Shown here piece by piece: positions 1 through 7,678 of a stretch of 9,376 nt of DNA; position 1 is the stretch's first letter, and each line of letters opens with the position of its first letter. The notes beneath the pieces are model-generated. The model searched no databases. It was not told where the DNA came from and saw nothing but the letters and a program-made list of their open reading frames with translations. Made by a program: the position numbers and the translations under genes. Source of the stretch: Pseudomonas sp. (GTDB taxonomy: Bacteria > Pseudomonadota > Gammaproteobacteria > Pseudomonadales > Pseudomonadaceae); assembly GCA_003525045.1 (NCBI GenBank), contig DQGF01000406.1:7854-17229 (forward strand), read 5' to 3'.

Positions 1-45
1 CCCGTCGATGAGTTTGTCGCGGGTCGACCCCCGAGGTACCTGCAA
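1..45 (-). CDS. Possible 5' end of a divergent TetR-like regulator (partial)
   Basis: Read on the minus strand from a TTG at 45-43, the frame gives MQVPRGSTRDKLIDG and runs off the left edge. The STRDKLIDG stretch resembles the very start of TetR-family helix-turn-helix domains, where a Thr-Arg-x-x-Ile/Leu-Ile/Leu-Asp pattern opens helix 1. An in-frame TAA lies at 60-58, so TTG is the only usual start codon available; the sequence before it (GGGC, about 6 bases upstream) is only a weak ribosome binding site. Twelve of 15 codons end in G or C, as expected for this genome. If real, it would be a local regulator transcribed away from the polysaccharide operon. The competing reading is the tail of a plus-strand gene in frame 1 (codons 1-96, ending in TAA 94-96), whose third-position GC is lower. 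Fifteen residues cannot settle it. Confidence 0.3.
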   Translation of the reverse strand, partial: MQVPRGSTRDKLIDG

Positions 46-135
46 CGCGTGCCCATGTTAGCGCAAGCCCATCACTCGGTATTCACCTCTGTGTAACCCG
101 TTCGCTTCCCTCTTATCTGCTCGAGATCTGCCTGA
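46..135. promoter_or_regulatory. Intergenic region upstream of the operon
   Basis: This short stretch precedes the first gene of the operon and, if the left-edge regulator is real, would carry divergent promoters. I see no convincing sigma70 -35/-10 pair and no terminator hairpin. An imperfect inverted repeat, GGTATTCAC (78-86) and GTGTAACC (91-98), is the only operator-like pattern; the arms match only if a one-base gap is allowed. A weak ribosome-binding sequence (GAG, 123-125) precedes the ATG at 136. The stop codon TGA at 133-135 directly abuts that ATG in the same frame. Confidence 0.35.
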
Positions 136-2349
136 ATGAAGTCTTCCGTTGCCCTCCATACGGGTGCGCTCAGCGCCCTTGCCTGTGGCGTGAGCCTGCT
201 CGCGCTCATGCCTGCCTTTGCCCTGGCTGCGGACAGCCCGCTCACCCAGGCAATCAACCGGCTCAACGCCGATACCCGGCAAGAGCGCGAGATCCGCTTG
301 AGCGACCTGGGGATCGACGCACCGATCATCCTCGGCTCCACCGACTCCCGACGCGAACTGTCCCTGCCGCTGCCCGCCGGTGTGCCGCTGACGGATGCCA
401 CATTGAATTTCGACGCCAGTTACCTCAATGGCGAAGGTGGCCGCAATACGTTGCTGCTGTCGCTGGACGGCTATCCGGTACGCGCCGAAGGGCTCAGCGA
501 AGTCCAGGGCGACGCCAGCGCCATCTTGGGTGTGGACAAGAAAGCGCGGGACAGCGGCTCGCTGCGCCTGGGCATTGCCTGGTCGTCGATCGTGTCCAGG
601 GTGCTGTGCGAAGACGAACGCGCCATCGGCAACGTATTGCGTATCGAACCGGCCCCCCGCCTCAATTACAGCTACGACGCCAGCCAGTTGCAGGACGTCG
701 GCGCCGCCTGGACCGCCTTGCCCGGCAAGCCGGGGATCATGGTCGCCTCGGGCACCTTGTCCGCCGACAGCTACGACGCGGCCTGGCGCCTGGGTGTGGC
801 CCTGGAGCGGATTGGCAAACACAGCCGCATCCTGCCCTTCCCTGCCCTACAAGACAGCGTTGACCTGAGCGGCCTGCGCATCCCCGCCGAACTGCTGACG
901 ATTCCAGCGTTCGCCAGCCTCAACGGCAAAGGCCCGCACGTTCTGGCGGACCCGGCGCAAATCGGCGCGCTGTTGATGTTGGGGCAGACGCCGAACGTCC
1001 AGGCGGACCTGGCCATCAACGATCCGCCACTGCTCAAGGACGTCAATGAGTCACTGAACGCGCTGCAGAGCCAGATCCAGGGCCTCGACGCCACGGCAGC
1101 CAACGCCTTCACGCAATGGCGTGAGCGGCATATCAATGCAGGTCTGGCCGCCACCGGTACTGACAATGTGCGCCTGGCATTGCTCGGTACACGCCCGGTG
1201 CTGATGATCGCGCCCCAGGCCACCGGCAAGGCATTGGCCCTGTTCAGTTCGGCCTGGAACAGGTTGGCCCGCAGCCGCCAACTGACGGTCGGCGAAGCAC
1301 AGCTGCCCTTGAGCGTCGACGGCCGCGTGGCCTTGTCGCGCCTGGGCGGCAACCCCGGCGCCATCGACGTGCTGGCCAAGTCCGACTGGAGTACCTCGTT
1401 CCCCTTGGGCAGTGTGGCCTACGACGGTCGCCTGCCGGTCAAGGCGGTGATCGATGTGTCTGCCGCACCCGGCGCCTCGGACACCGCGCCGGTGGCCTCG
1501 CTGTTTCTCAACGATTATCTGATTGGCGCGCAACAGCTCGTGGCCAACGGTGAAAAGCAGCGCATCGAAGCGCATATCCCGCGTTACACCCTGGGTTCGA
1601 AGAACGTGTTGCGTGTGTCGTTCCAGCGCCAGCCGGTCAGCGATCGTTGCCTGGAAACACCACAAGCCTTCCCGGTCTCGGTGCTGCCCACCAGCCACAT
1701 CGTGCTGGAAAAAACCGCGCTGAACGATGACTTTTCCGGCATGGCCGCACGCTTCGCCGAAGACACGCAAATCCTCGTGCCACAGGCCTACCTCGAACAC
1801 CCGTCGAGCAGCCTGCCGCAAGTGATTGCGGTGGCCGACGCCACCGGTGTGTCGCCGCTACGGGCGCAGCTGAAAGTCATCGCCGATCCACAGAACTCGG
1901 TCACCCCGGATAAAGCCTTCCTGGCCTTCGAGCTGCCGATCAAGGACAGCCAGGAGTCGGTGCAAGTCGATGAGCAGGGTCGCTTGCGCATCAATCACAA
2001 GGACCAACTGCTGCTGGATCTGCACCCGCTCAATCACCTGGCGTCGCTGCAAGTGGTGGATGGCGCCAGTCAACACGGTCTGGTCTATCGCGCCCTTGGC
2101 AGCGCTGCGCCAGCCTTTGCCAAACCGATTGTGCTGACCCGCGGCAACGTGGCGATCCTCGGTGACAACGGTGCGCTGAGCATCTTCGACACCCAGGACC
2201 CGAGTGGCAGCCAGCTGATCGACAACGAAGAACCCAAAGGACTGGACGCCTGGCGTAAACCGTCGTGGTTGTGGCTGATTCCCGGCGGCATCCTGTTGCT
2301 CCTCATCCTGTTGCTGGCCGGCCGTAATGCCCGTCGCAATCGCCAGTAA
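136..2349 (+). CDS. BcsB-like periplasmic, membrane-anchored exopolysaccharide synthase subunit
   Basis: The 737-residue product resembles BcsB, the periplasmic partner of bacterial cellulose synthase, and is close to the usual BcsB length (about 750-800). It has a Sec signal peptide (residues 1 to about 31, ending AFALA), a long beta-rich periplasmic body, and one C-terminal membrane helix at about 711-729 followed by a short basic tail (RNARRNRQ). That layout is the BcsB hallmark: the last helix packs against the synthase while the body guides the emerging chain. Two flavodoxin-like stretches (about 195-245 and 545-585) and two single cysteines at similar places in the two halves (C158 before ERAIGN, C505 in DRCLE) fit BcsB's duplicated carbohydrate-binding/flavodoxin architecture. 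No BcsA is present; the next gene, 12 bases on, is an NfrB-type glycosyltransferase, so this protein probably serves that enzyme. The ATG at 136 is chosen because an in-frame stop lies immediately before it and the signal peptide starts there. Family assignment is fairly sure; the substrate is unknown and need not be cellulose. Confidence 0.8.
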   Translation: MKSSVALHTGALSALACGVSLLALMPAFALAADSPLTQAINRLNADTRQEREIRLSDLGIDAPIILGSTDSRRELSLPLPAGVPLTDATLNFDASYLNGEGGRNTLLLSLDGYPVRAEGLSEVQGDASAILGVDKKARDSGSLRLGIAWSSIVSRVLCEDERAIGNVLRIEPAPRLNYSYDASQLQDVGAAWTALPGKPGIMVASGTLSADSYDAAWRLGVALERIGKHSRILPFPALQDSVDLSGLRIPAELLTIPAFASLNGKGPHVLADPAQIGALLMLGQTPNVQADLAINDPPLLKDVNESLNALQSQIQGLDATAANAFTQWRERHINAGLAATGTDNVRLALLGTRPVLMIAPQATGKALALFSSAWNRLARSRQLTVGEAQLPLSVDGRVALSRLGGNPGAIDVLAKSDWSTSFPLGSVAYDGRLPVKAVIDVSAAPGASDTAPVASLFLNDYLIGAQQLVANGEKQRIEAHIPRYTLGSKNVLRVSFQRQPVSDRCLETPQAFPVSVLPTSHIVLEKTALNDDFSGMAARFAEDTQILVPQAYLEHPSSSLPQVIAVADATGVSPLRAQLKVIADPQNSVTPDKAFLAFELPIKDSQESVQVDEQGRLRINHKDQLLLDLHPLNHLASLQVVDGASQHGLVYRALGSAAPAFAKPIVLTRGNVAILGDNGALSIFDTQDPSGSQLIDNEEPKGLDAWRKPSWLWLIPGGILLLLILLLAGRNARRNRQ

Positions 2350-2361
2350 CGGAAACCTTCG

Positions 2362-4476
2362 ATGACGTCGCTTTATTGGCCCTATTGGCTGGCCCACTAC
2401 TACAGCTTCCTGGAGATCTCGACCATCGTGGTCGCGGTGCTGATCCTGATCTCCAGCCTGGACGATCTGTTCATTGACCTGTGGTACTGGTCCCGCCGCC
2501 TGTTGCGCAAATTCACCGCGGAGCGCAAATACCGGCCGCTGACGGCCGAGCAGTTGCTGGCCCGGGATGAACAGCCCCTGGCGATCATGGTCCCGGCCTG
2601 GCTGGAATATGACGTCATCGCGCCGATGATCGAGAACATGGTGTCGACCCTGGATTACCAGAACTATGTGGTCTTCGTCGGCACCTACATCAACGACCAG
2701 CGCACCATCGATGAAGTGGAACGCATGCGGCGGCGCTACAAGCAGCTGCACCGCGTGGAAGTGCCGCATGCCGGGCCGACCTGCAAGGCCGACTGCCTGA
2801 ATTGGCTGATCCAGGCGATCTTCCTGCATGAGCAAATCCACGGCATGACCTTCGCCGGCGTGGTAATGCACGACAGCGAAGACGTGCTGCACCCGATGGA
2901 ATTGCGTCTGTTCAACTATTTGCTGCCGCGCAAGGACATGATCCAGTTGCCCGTGGTGTCGCTGGAGCGCAACTGGTACGAGTGGGTGGCCGGCACCTAC
3001 ATGGACGAGTTCGCCGAATGGCACGGCAAGGATCTGGTGGTGCGTGAAAGCCTGACCGACACGGTGCCATCGGCCGGCGTCGGCACCTGTTTTTCCCATC
3101 GTGCCCTGCGCGTGCTGGCCGGGAAAACCCAGAACCAGCCGTTCAACACCGACAGCCTGACCGAGGACTACGACGTCGGCGCGCGCCTGGCCAAGGTCGG
3201 CATGAACGCGATCTTCGTGCGGTTCCCGGTGCAGTTCCGGGTGTTGCGTAAATCATGGTTCCGCAAGCCTTACGAATCGACCCTGAAGATGCCGTTGTGC
3301 GTGCGCGAATTTTTCCCCGACACCTTCCGCACCGCGTTCCGCCAGAAAGCTCGCTGGACGTTGGGCATCGGTTTGCAAGGTTGGGAGCAGATGGGCTGGA
3401 GCGGCTCGCTGGCCAACCGCTATCTGTTGTTTCGTGACCGCAAAGGCGTGGTCACGGCGTTCGTCAGCATCATCGCCTACGTCATTCTGGCGCAGCTGCT
3501 GGGCCTGATCATCCTGCGCCAGAGCGGCCTGTGGGACGTGAGTTTCCCGACGCCTTTCGAATCGAACGGGTTTATCGCGTACCTGCTGTTGGCCAACGGT
3601 ATCGCCCTGGCCTGGCGGATCGCGCACCGCTGCTATTTCACCACCGTGCTGTACGGCTGGCAGCATGGCTTGCTGTCGATCCCGCGGATGGTCGTGGGCA
3701 ATTTCGTCAACTTCATGGCCGCGTCCCGTGCCTGGCGCATGTTCCTGGTTGGCAAGCTGCTCAACCGCAAGCTGGTCTGGGACAAGACCATGCACGACTT
3801 CCCGTCCACCGATCTGGTCGCTGCCGCACCGCGCAAGCTGGGCAGCGTGCTGCTGTCCTGGCAGGCAATCAACGACGCCGATCTGCAAAGCGCCCTGGCC
3901 GAACAGAAAACCCGACACATGCCTTTGGGGCGGATTTTGCTCAGCAACGGTTGGCTGGACGACGAAACCCTGGCGGAAGCCATCGCCTTCCAGAACGACT
4001 TGCCACGGGTGTTCGACGTGGCTGCCAAGGCACGCAATTCACCGCTGATGCTGGACGAAGAATTCGCCCTGCGCTGGCGCGTGGTGCCGCTGGGCTTGAA
4101 TGCCCAGGGCCATACGCAAGTTGCCGTGGCCAGCCCGCTGCCGGCCGAAGGTCTGCAACAGGTCAGCGATGAGCTGGGCAGCGTGCCGGTGCAGCTGATT
4201 GCCCGGGAAAGCGAAATCGTCGCGCGATTGCGTCAGCTGAAGGTGCGCGAAGGCCAGTCGGTTCCGGATGCCGGTGCGCCACTGTTGGGCGACCTGCTGA
4301 TCGAGATGGGACTGCTGGATCGCGACGTGTTCAGCCGCACCATGCTGCAATACCGCCCGCAACACCACGGACGCATCGGCGACTACCTGGTCGACAGCGG
4401 CGTGCTGCCTCGCGCCACCATTGAAAAGGCCGTCGCGCGTCAGCACAGCCACTATCCCGAGGAGCTTCCGGCATGA
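2362..4476 (+). CDS. nfrB: NfrB-like inner-membrane family 2 glycosyltransferase with C-terminal MshEN c-di-GMP modules
   Basis: This 704-residue protein resembles E. coli NfrB, the inner-membrane glycosyltransferase of the phage N4 receptor/NGR glycan system. An N-terminal helix lies at about 15-36. The GT2 domain follows (about 70-340) with the processive-synthase signature: a DxD-type metal motif (HDSED, D171/E173/D174), the acceptor-base TED (267-269) and QxxRW (Q328-W332). Three more helices lie at about 363-386, 404-419 and 444-458. After a conserved-looking WDKTMHDFP linker comes a cytoplasmic tail with a GspE_N/MshEN module at 492-544 built as 24 + 5 + 24 residues, and a second, more diverged MshEN-like pair at 641-694. 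MshEN domains bind c-di-GMP, so synthesis is probably activated by this messenger. A good ribosome binding site (GGA, 2351-2353) sits 8 bases before the ATG. The stop overlaps the start of nfrA (ATGA). The sugar donor is not evident; in E. coli the NGR pathway depends on WecB, pointing to a ManNAc-type sugar. Confidence 0.88.
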   Translation: MTSLYWPYWLAHYYSFLEISTIVVAVLILISSLDDLFIDLWYWSRRLLRKFTAERKYRPLTAEQLLARDEQPLAIMVPAWLEYDVIAPMIENMVSTLDYQNYVVFVGTYINDQRTIDEVERMRRRYKQLHRVEVPHAGPTCKADCLNWLIQAIFLHEQIHGMTFAGVVMHDSEDVLHPMELRLFNYLLPRKDMIQLPVVSLERNWYEWVAGTYMDEFAEWHGKDLVVRESLTDTVPSAGVGTCFSHRALRVLAGKTQNQPFNTDSLTEDYDVGARLAKVGMNAIFVRFPVQFRVLRKSWFRKPYESTLKMPLCVREFFPDTFRTAFRQKARWTLGIGLQGWEQMGWSGSLANRYLLFRDRKGVVTAFVSIIAYVILAQLLGLIILRQSGLWDVSFPTPFESNGFIAYLLLANGIALAWRIAHRCYFTTVLYGWQHGLLSIPRMVVGNFVNFMAASRAWRMFLVGKLLNRKLVWDKTMHDFPSTDLVAAAPRKLGSVLLSWQAINDADLQSALAEQKTRHMPLGRILLSNGWLDDETLAEAIAFQNDLPRVFDVAAKARNSPLMLDEEFALRWRVVPLGLNAQGHTQVAVASPLPAEGLQQVSDELGSVPVQLIARESEIVARLRQLKVREGQSVPDAGAPLLGDLLIEMGLLDRDVFSRTMLQYRPQHHGRIGDYLVDSGVLPRATIEKAVARQHSHYPEELPA
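4460..4464 (+). promoter_or_regulatory. Ribosome binding site of the nfrA-like gene
   Basis: AGGAG inside the end of the nfrB-like gene, 8 bases before the ATG at 4473. It fixes the start of the nfrA-like gene and, with the ATGA overlap, points to coupled translation of the inner- and outer-membrane partners. Confidence 0.75.
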
Positions 4477-7016
4477 ACCGCCCCTTCCTGACCCTCATGG
4501 CCACGGGGCTGAGCCTGATGCCCGGGTATGCTCATGCCGAGACGCTGCCATTGCCGTTGACCGGCCCCGCCTATGAAACGGCCAATGAGGCGTACAGCGC
4601 CTACGAGCGCAAAGACTACGACCTGGCCATCGCCAAGGCCCGCGAAGCGTTGCGCCAACGGGCCGACATTACCCGCTTGAACACGCTGATGGTGCTGGCT
4701 CAACGCGACAAGGAGCTGCGTGATCATCCCAGACGCTACCCGCAGTCGCGGCAGGCCCCAGGCTTCGGTGCCGCGGCCCGGGCCTTCAAGGCCTATGATC
4801 GCGATGACTTCAGCCTCGCTGCCCAGGCGGCACGCCAAGCCATCGCACAGGCGCCCAAGCGCATGGATTACCGGTTGCTGCTGATCGAATCCTTGCAGCG
4901 CCAACACAATCTGCCGGCAGCGGATCAAGCCACCACCCAGGCCCTGGCCGTGTTCCCGGACGACGATACGTTGTTGATGCGTCGCGAAGCGATTCGGCGT
5001 CAATTGGCGGCACCGCTGGCGGTCCAGGGCTATCGCGCCCTGGAGCAAGGCCAGGCGTCACTGGCCGTGGACCAGGCCAGAAAAGCCGTCGCCTGGGCCC
5101 CGGAAATCGGCGCCCATCAGCAACTGCTGATCAGTGCCCTGCTCGCTGCCAGGGATTACCCGGGGGCCGAACAGGCCGCGTCTGGCGCCTTGGACCAGGA
5201 CGATGGAGAAATCGCACCGTGGATTCTGCGCAGCTATGCCCTTGATCGTCAGGGCAAGACTCAAGCGGCCGAGGCTGACCTGAATCACGCCTTGGCCATC
5301 GATGGCCTGCTGGATGCGGAAGTCCGTGACATCCGGTTCTTCGCCGCCGACGCCGCACTGGCCCATGGCGAGCCGCAACAGGCGCTCGATCATCTGCAGC
5401 CATTGGTTGACGATGACAGCGGCGAAGTGGCCCGCCGACGGACGGCCGCCCGAATGGCGCTGCGGCAGAAAAACAACGGCTTGAACGCTGTTGCCCACTT
5501 TCCGGCACCGGCCCTGAACTGTCAGGAAACGGCCTTCGGCCTGGTCTGCGATATCTGGCCGGGCAACCAGCGTGACGGCGGAACCGACATGGCCGCCCAG
5601 GCCTACGCGGCCCTGGCCCGCAAGGACCCGGCGACCGCGGTTGCCTTGGCCAATGAAGCCATCGTCCGCGCGCCGCAGAACCCGGCGTACCGACGCCTGT
5701 TGGTCAGCGCCCTGAGTGACCGCAAACAGGGGCCCGAAGCCATTGCAGCGGCCAGCGACGGCCTCAAGATCAGTGGCGATGACGCCCGGCTGCTGGCCCA
5801 ACGCGGCCGCCTGCATCAGCAAGCGGGTGACGATGCCGAGGCGCGCAAGGACTTTACCCGGGCCTTGGCCCTGGGCAGTTTGCCCGCTTACGAAGAAGCC
5901 AGTCTGTATGCCGCCATCGGCCAGCGCCGAACCGCGCGCGAACGGCTGCAACAAGCGCGGGACACCGGTGAGCTGGAATCGATGAGCGCGCTGCAGCTCG
6001 CTTATTTGTCGGTCCAGGCCGGCGATGATGACGGCGCCCACGCGTCGTTTCGCAAGGCCGATGCCGACACCCGCCTCACGCCGACGGCGACCCAGGACGC
6101 GGCCTACACCGCCATGCGGGTCAATGATGACGAGCAAGCCGTCACTTACTTCAAGCGCGTCATCGACGCGCAAACCTCCGGTGACCTGGACATGCCCGCG
6201 CAACAACTGTTCGACACCCGTCGCGCAGTGGCCGATGTGTCGCGCACCTGGGGCCTGACTAGCACCACCAGTTATCGTGGCAACAGCTCCAGCAGTGGTC
6301 TGAGTGCAGCCCCGACCAGCGGCAGTAACAGCAATGACAGTCTGCAAAACAGCACCGAATTGTCCTGGCGTCCCCTGGGTTACCGCAACGCACGTTTTGT
6401 CGAACTCTACGGACGCGTCACCGACACGCTGTGGAGCAAGAACAGCGATTCGGACACTGGTTTCGATGCGCTGCAAGGCGCCGTGGGTGTACGGGTCAAA
6501 CCGTTCACGGCGCTGAACGTGATGGCCGCCGTCGAGCGCACTTTCCCCCTGGGATCGTCGGACGTCGATGGCGACTGGCTGGTGCGCCTGGGTTATGGCT
6601 CGAGCGTCGGCACCGATCTGCGGGTCGATACCTCCAGCTGGTGGACCTCGCAGTTGTTCGCCGAGGCCGGGCATTACCTCAATGACTCGCGCGATTACTT
6701 CAACAGCGAATGGCAGGTGGGTCGCAGCTACGCCATCGGCGGCACAGGCTCGCGCTGGGTAAGCTTCCCGCATGTGGTGGCCGCGTTCGACTACGACTCC
6801 AAAATGCACAGCCAGACCGCTGCCGACGGCAGCACGGACTCATCATCCGGCAAGGCCGGTGGCATCGGTGTCGGGAACAACGTCCGGTACTGGTTCCGCG
6901 AAGATGCGTACAACGCCCCCCGTTCGTACGTGGATTTTTCCCTGCAGTACCGCGTGAAAGTGCTGGGCGATGACCGCGCCAAAGGCGTGTTCGCGCGCCT
7001 GACCTATTCCTATTGA
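4473..7016 (+). CDS. nfrA: NfrA-like outer-membrane polysaccharide export protein (TPR + C-terminal barrel)
   Basis: The 847-residue product resembles NfrA, the outer-membrane protein needed for phage N4 adsorption and for export of the NGR glycan; E. coli NfrA is longer (about 990). A Sec signal peptide ends at AHA (residue 22). Residues about 30-565 are alpha-helical TPR-like repeats, and similar larger units recur at about 34, 99, 187 and 373 (pattern A..A..A....D...A...A..A, then a Leu-rich helix). A cysteine pair (C350, C359) lies in a non-repeat linker before the last unit and could form a periplasmic disulfide. From about 591 (RTWGLTSTTSYRGN) the sequence turns into alternating aromatic/polar strands and ends in an aromatic residue (LTYSY), as outer-membrane barrels do; this corresponds to the NfrA C-terminal domain, analogous to the BcsC porin part. 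The role is inferred: TPRs bind periplasmic partners or the chain, and the barrel secretes it. The gene overlaps nfrB by four bases. Confidence 0.85.
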   Translation: MNRPFLTLMATGLSLMPGYAHAETLPLPLTGPAYETANEAYSAYERKDYDLAIAKAREALRQRADITRLNTLMVLAQRDKELRDHPRRYPQSRQAPGFGAAARAFKAYDRDDFSLAAQAARQAIAQAPKRMDYRLLLIESLQRQHNLPAADQATTQALAVFPDDDTLLMRREAIRRQLAAPLAVQGYRALEQGQASLAVDQARKAVAWAPEIGAHQQLLISALLAARDYPGAEQAASGALDQDDGEIAPWILRSYALDRQGKTQAAEADLNHALAIDGLLDAEVRDIRFFAADAALAHGEPQQALDHLQPLVDDDSGEVARRRTAARMALRQKNNGLNAVAHFPAPALNCQETAFGLVCDIWPGNQRDGGTDMAAQAYAALARKDPATAVALANEAIVRAPQNPAYRRLLVSALSDRKQGPEAIAAASDGLKISGDDARLLAQRGRLHQQAGDDAEARKDFTRALALGSLPAYEEASLYAAIGQRRTARERLQQARDTGELESMSALQLAYLSVQAGDDDGAHASFRKADADTRLTPTATQDAAYTAMRVNDDEQAVTYFKRVIDAQTSGDLDMPAQQLFDTRRAVADVSRTWGLTSTTSYRGNSSSSGLSAAPTSGSNSNDSLQNSTELSWRPLGYRNARFVELYGRVTDTLWSKNSDSDTGFDALQGAVGVRVKPFTALNVMAAVERTFPLGSSDVDGDWLVRLGYGSSVGTDLRVDTSSWWTSQLFAEAGHYLNDSRDYFNSEWQVGRSYAIGGTGSRWVSFPHVVAAFDYDSKMHSQTAADGSTDSSSGKAGGIGVGNNVRYWFREDAYNAPRSYVDFSLQYRVKVLGDDRAKGVFARLTYSY

Positions 7017-7019
7017 GGA
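7015..7019 (+). promoter_or_regulatory. Ribosome binding site deciding the algF-like start
   Basis: GAGGA lies just after the nfrA-like stop and 5 bases before the ATG at 7025. The longer frame from TTG 7013 would begin upstream of this site, overlap the nfrA stop and spoil the signal peptide's short N-region, so ATG 7025 is preferred. Confidence 0.7.
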
Positions 7020-7024
7020 CTGAC

Positions 7025-7678
7025 ATGAACGCTCGAGTTTTTTTGTGGCTGGGTCTTGGCCTGGTCCCGACATGGGTACAAGCCGCCCCTGAAATCGCCC
7101 AGCTGTACGCGCCAAAACTGCCTGAAGGCTCCGCCTGGGTACGGGTGGTCAATCCCGGCGATACCGCCCTGCAGGTCCGGGTGGGCCAAGGCGTGACCCT
7201 GGCCCTTTCCGCCCGGACTGAGGTGGCCAGCCCATTTCAGGTGGTGGACTCGCGACAACCGCTGCACGTGACCGTTAATGGTCGCGAGATCAAAGGCCTG
7301 AGCGCACCGAAAAGTGCTTGGGTCACGCTGATTCTCGCCAGCGACCCAACACTGCCTCCACGCCTGGTGATCGACCCGCCGCTGCGCGGTAAAGACCTGC
7401 GCGCCGAACTCAACGTTTATAACCTGGGCAGCGGTTGTGAACAGGCCGACATCAAGCTGGCCAATGGCGCTGCCGTATTCAGCCAGGTGCCGTTCAATGG
7501 ACAAGCCCAGCGCACGATCAACCCGGTGCAGGCGACGTTGATTGCCAGCTGCAATCAGAACAGCAGCCTGCCGTTGAAGCTGGCGCCCTTCAAGGCCGGC
7601 GATCGCTATAGCCTGTTCCTGATCGGCTCCCGCCAGGCGCCACGCCTGATTGGCCTTGTCGACCAGACCGCGCCATGA
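7025..7678 (+). CDS. AlgF-like periplasmic polysaccharide O-acetylation protein
   Basis: The 217-residue product matches the AlgF pattern in length (AlgF is about 215) and at both ends. After a signal peptide (1-20, ending WVQA) comes the typical N-terminal segment LYAPKLPEGSAWVRVVNP (27-44), and near the C-terminus AGDRYSLFLIG (191-201). Between them are beta-rich segments and two cysteines (C138, C176) that may form a disulfide. In alginate synthesis AlgF works in the periplasm with AlgI, AlgJ and AlgX to O-acetylate the polymer; WssG plays the like part in acetylated cellulose of P. fluorescens. AlgF has no known catalytic residues and is thought to be an adaptor. Its position between nfrA and an SGNH acetyltransferase gene supports a role in decorating the glycan made by this operon. 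The family call is good; whether the polymer is acetylated is inference. Confidence 0.75.
   Translation: MNARVFLWLGLGLVPTWVQAAPEIAQLYAPKLPEGSAWVRVVNPGDTALQVRVGQGVTLALSARTEVASPFQVVDSRQPLHVTVNGREIKGLSAPKSAWVTLILASDPTLPPRLVIDPPLRGKDLRAELNVYNLGSGCEQADIKLANGAAVFSQVPFNGQAQRTINPVQATLIASCNQNSSLPLKLAPFKAGDRYSLFLIGSRQAPRLIGLVDQTAP

Noticed and set aside
21..30. Perfect palindrome GGGTCGACCC
   Set aside because: A ten-base GC-rich palindrome is expected by chance here and lies within the putative coding edge; no second copy or promoter context.
1..96. Plus-strand frame 1 read as the tail of an upstream gene ending at TAA 94-96
   Set aside because: Thirty-one codons without a recognisable motif and with lower third-position GC than the opposing minus frame over 1-45; kept only as an alternative.
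90..118. Sigma70-like -10 (TTATCT at 113-118) with a -35 around 90-95
   Set aside because: The -35 region (TGTGTA) is a poor match and the -10 would leave almost no leader before the ATG; not strong enough to call.
1858..3099. Minus-strand open frame (413 codons) spanning the bcsB/nfrB junction
   Set aside because: It crosses two well-supported plus-strand genes, has antisense-type composition and no signal or domain motif.
136..4476. Cellulose synthase operon (bcsA/bcsB)
   Set aside because: The glycosyltransferase has an MshEN tail and NfrB-type linker rather than a PilZ domain, and the outer-membrane partner is NfrA-like, so cellulose is not supported as the product.
5058..6809. Long minus-strand open frame (583 codons) antisense to the nfrA-like gene
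   Set aside because: Its product is rich in H, Q, G, R, A and V with no recognisable motif, as expected for the shadow of a GC-rich gene; the plus-strand frame has a signal peptide, TPRs and a barrel domain.
7013..7024. TTG at 7013 as the start of the algF-like gene
   Set aside because: It overlaps the nfrA-like stop and lies upstream of the GAGGA site, which is well placed for the ATG at 7025.
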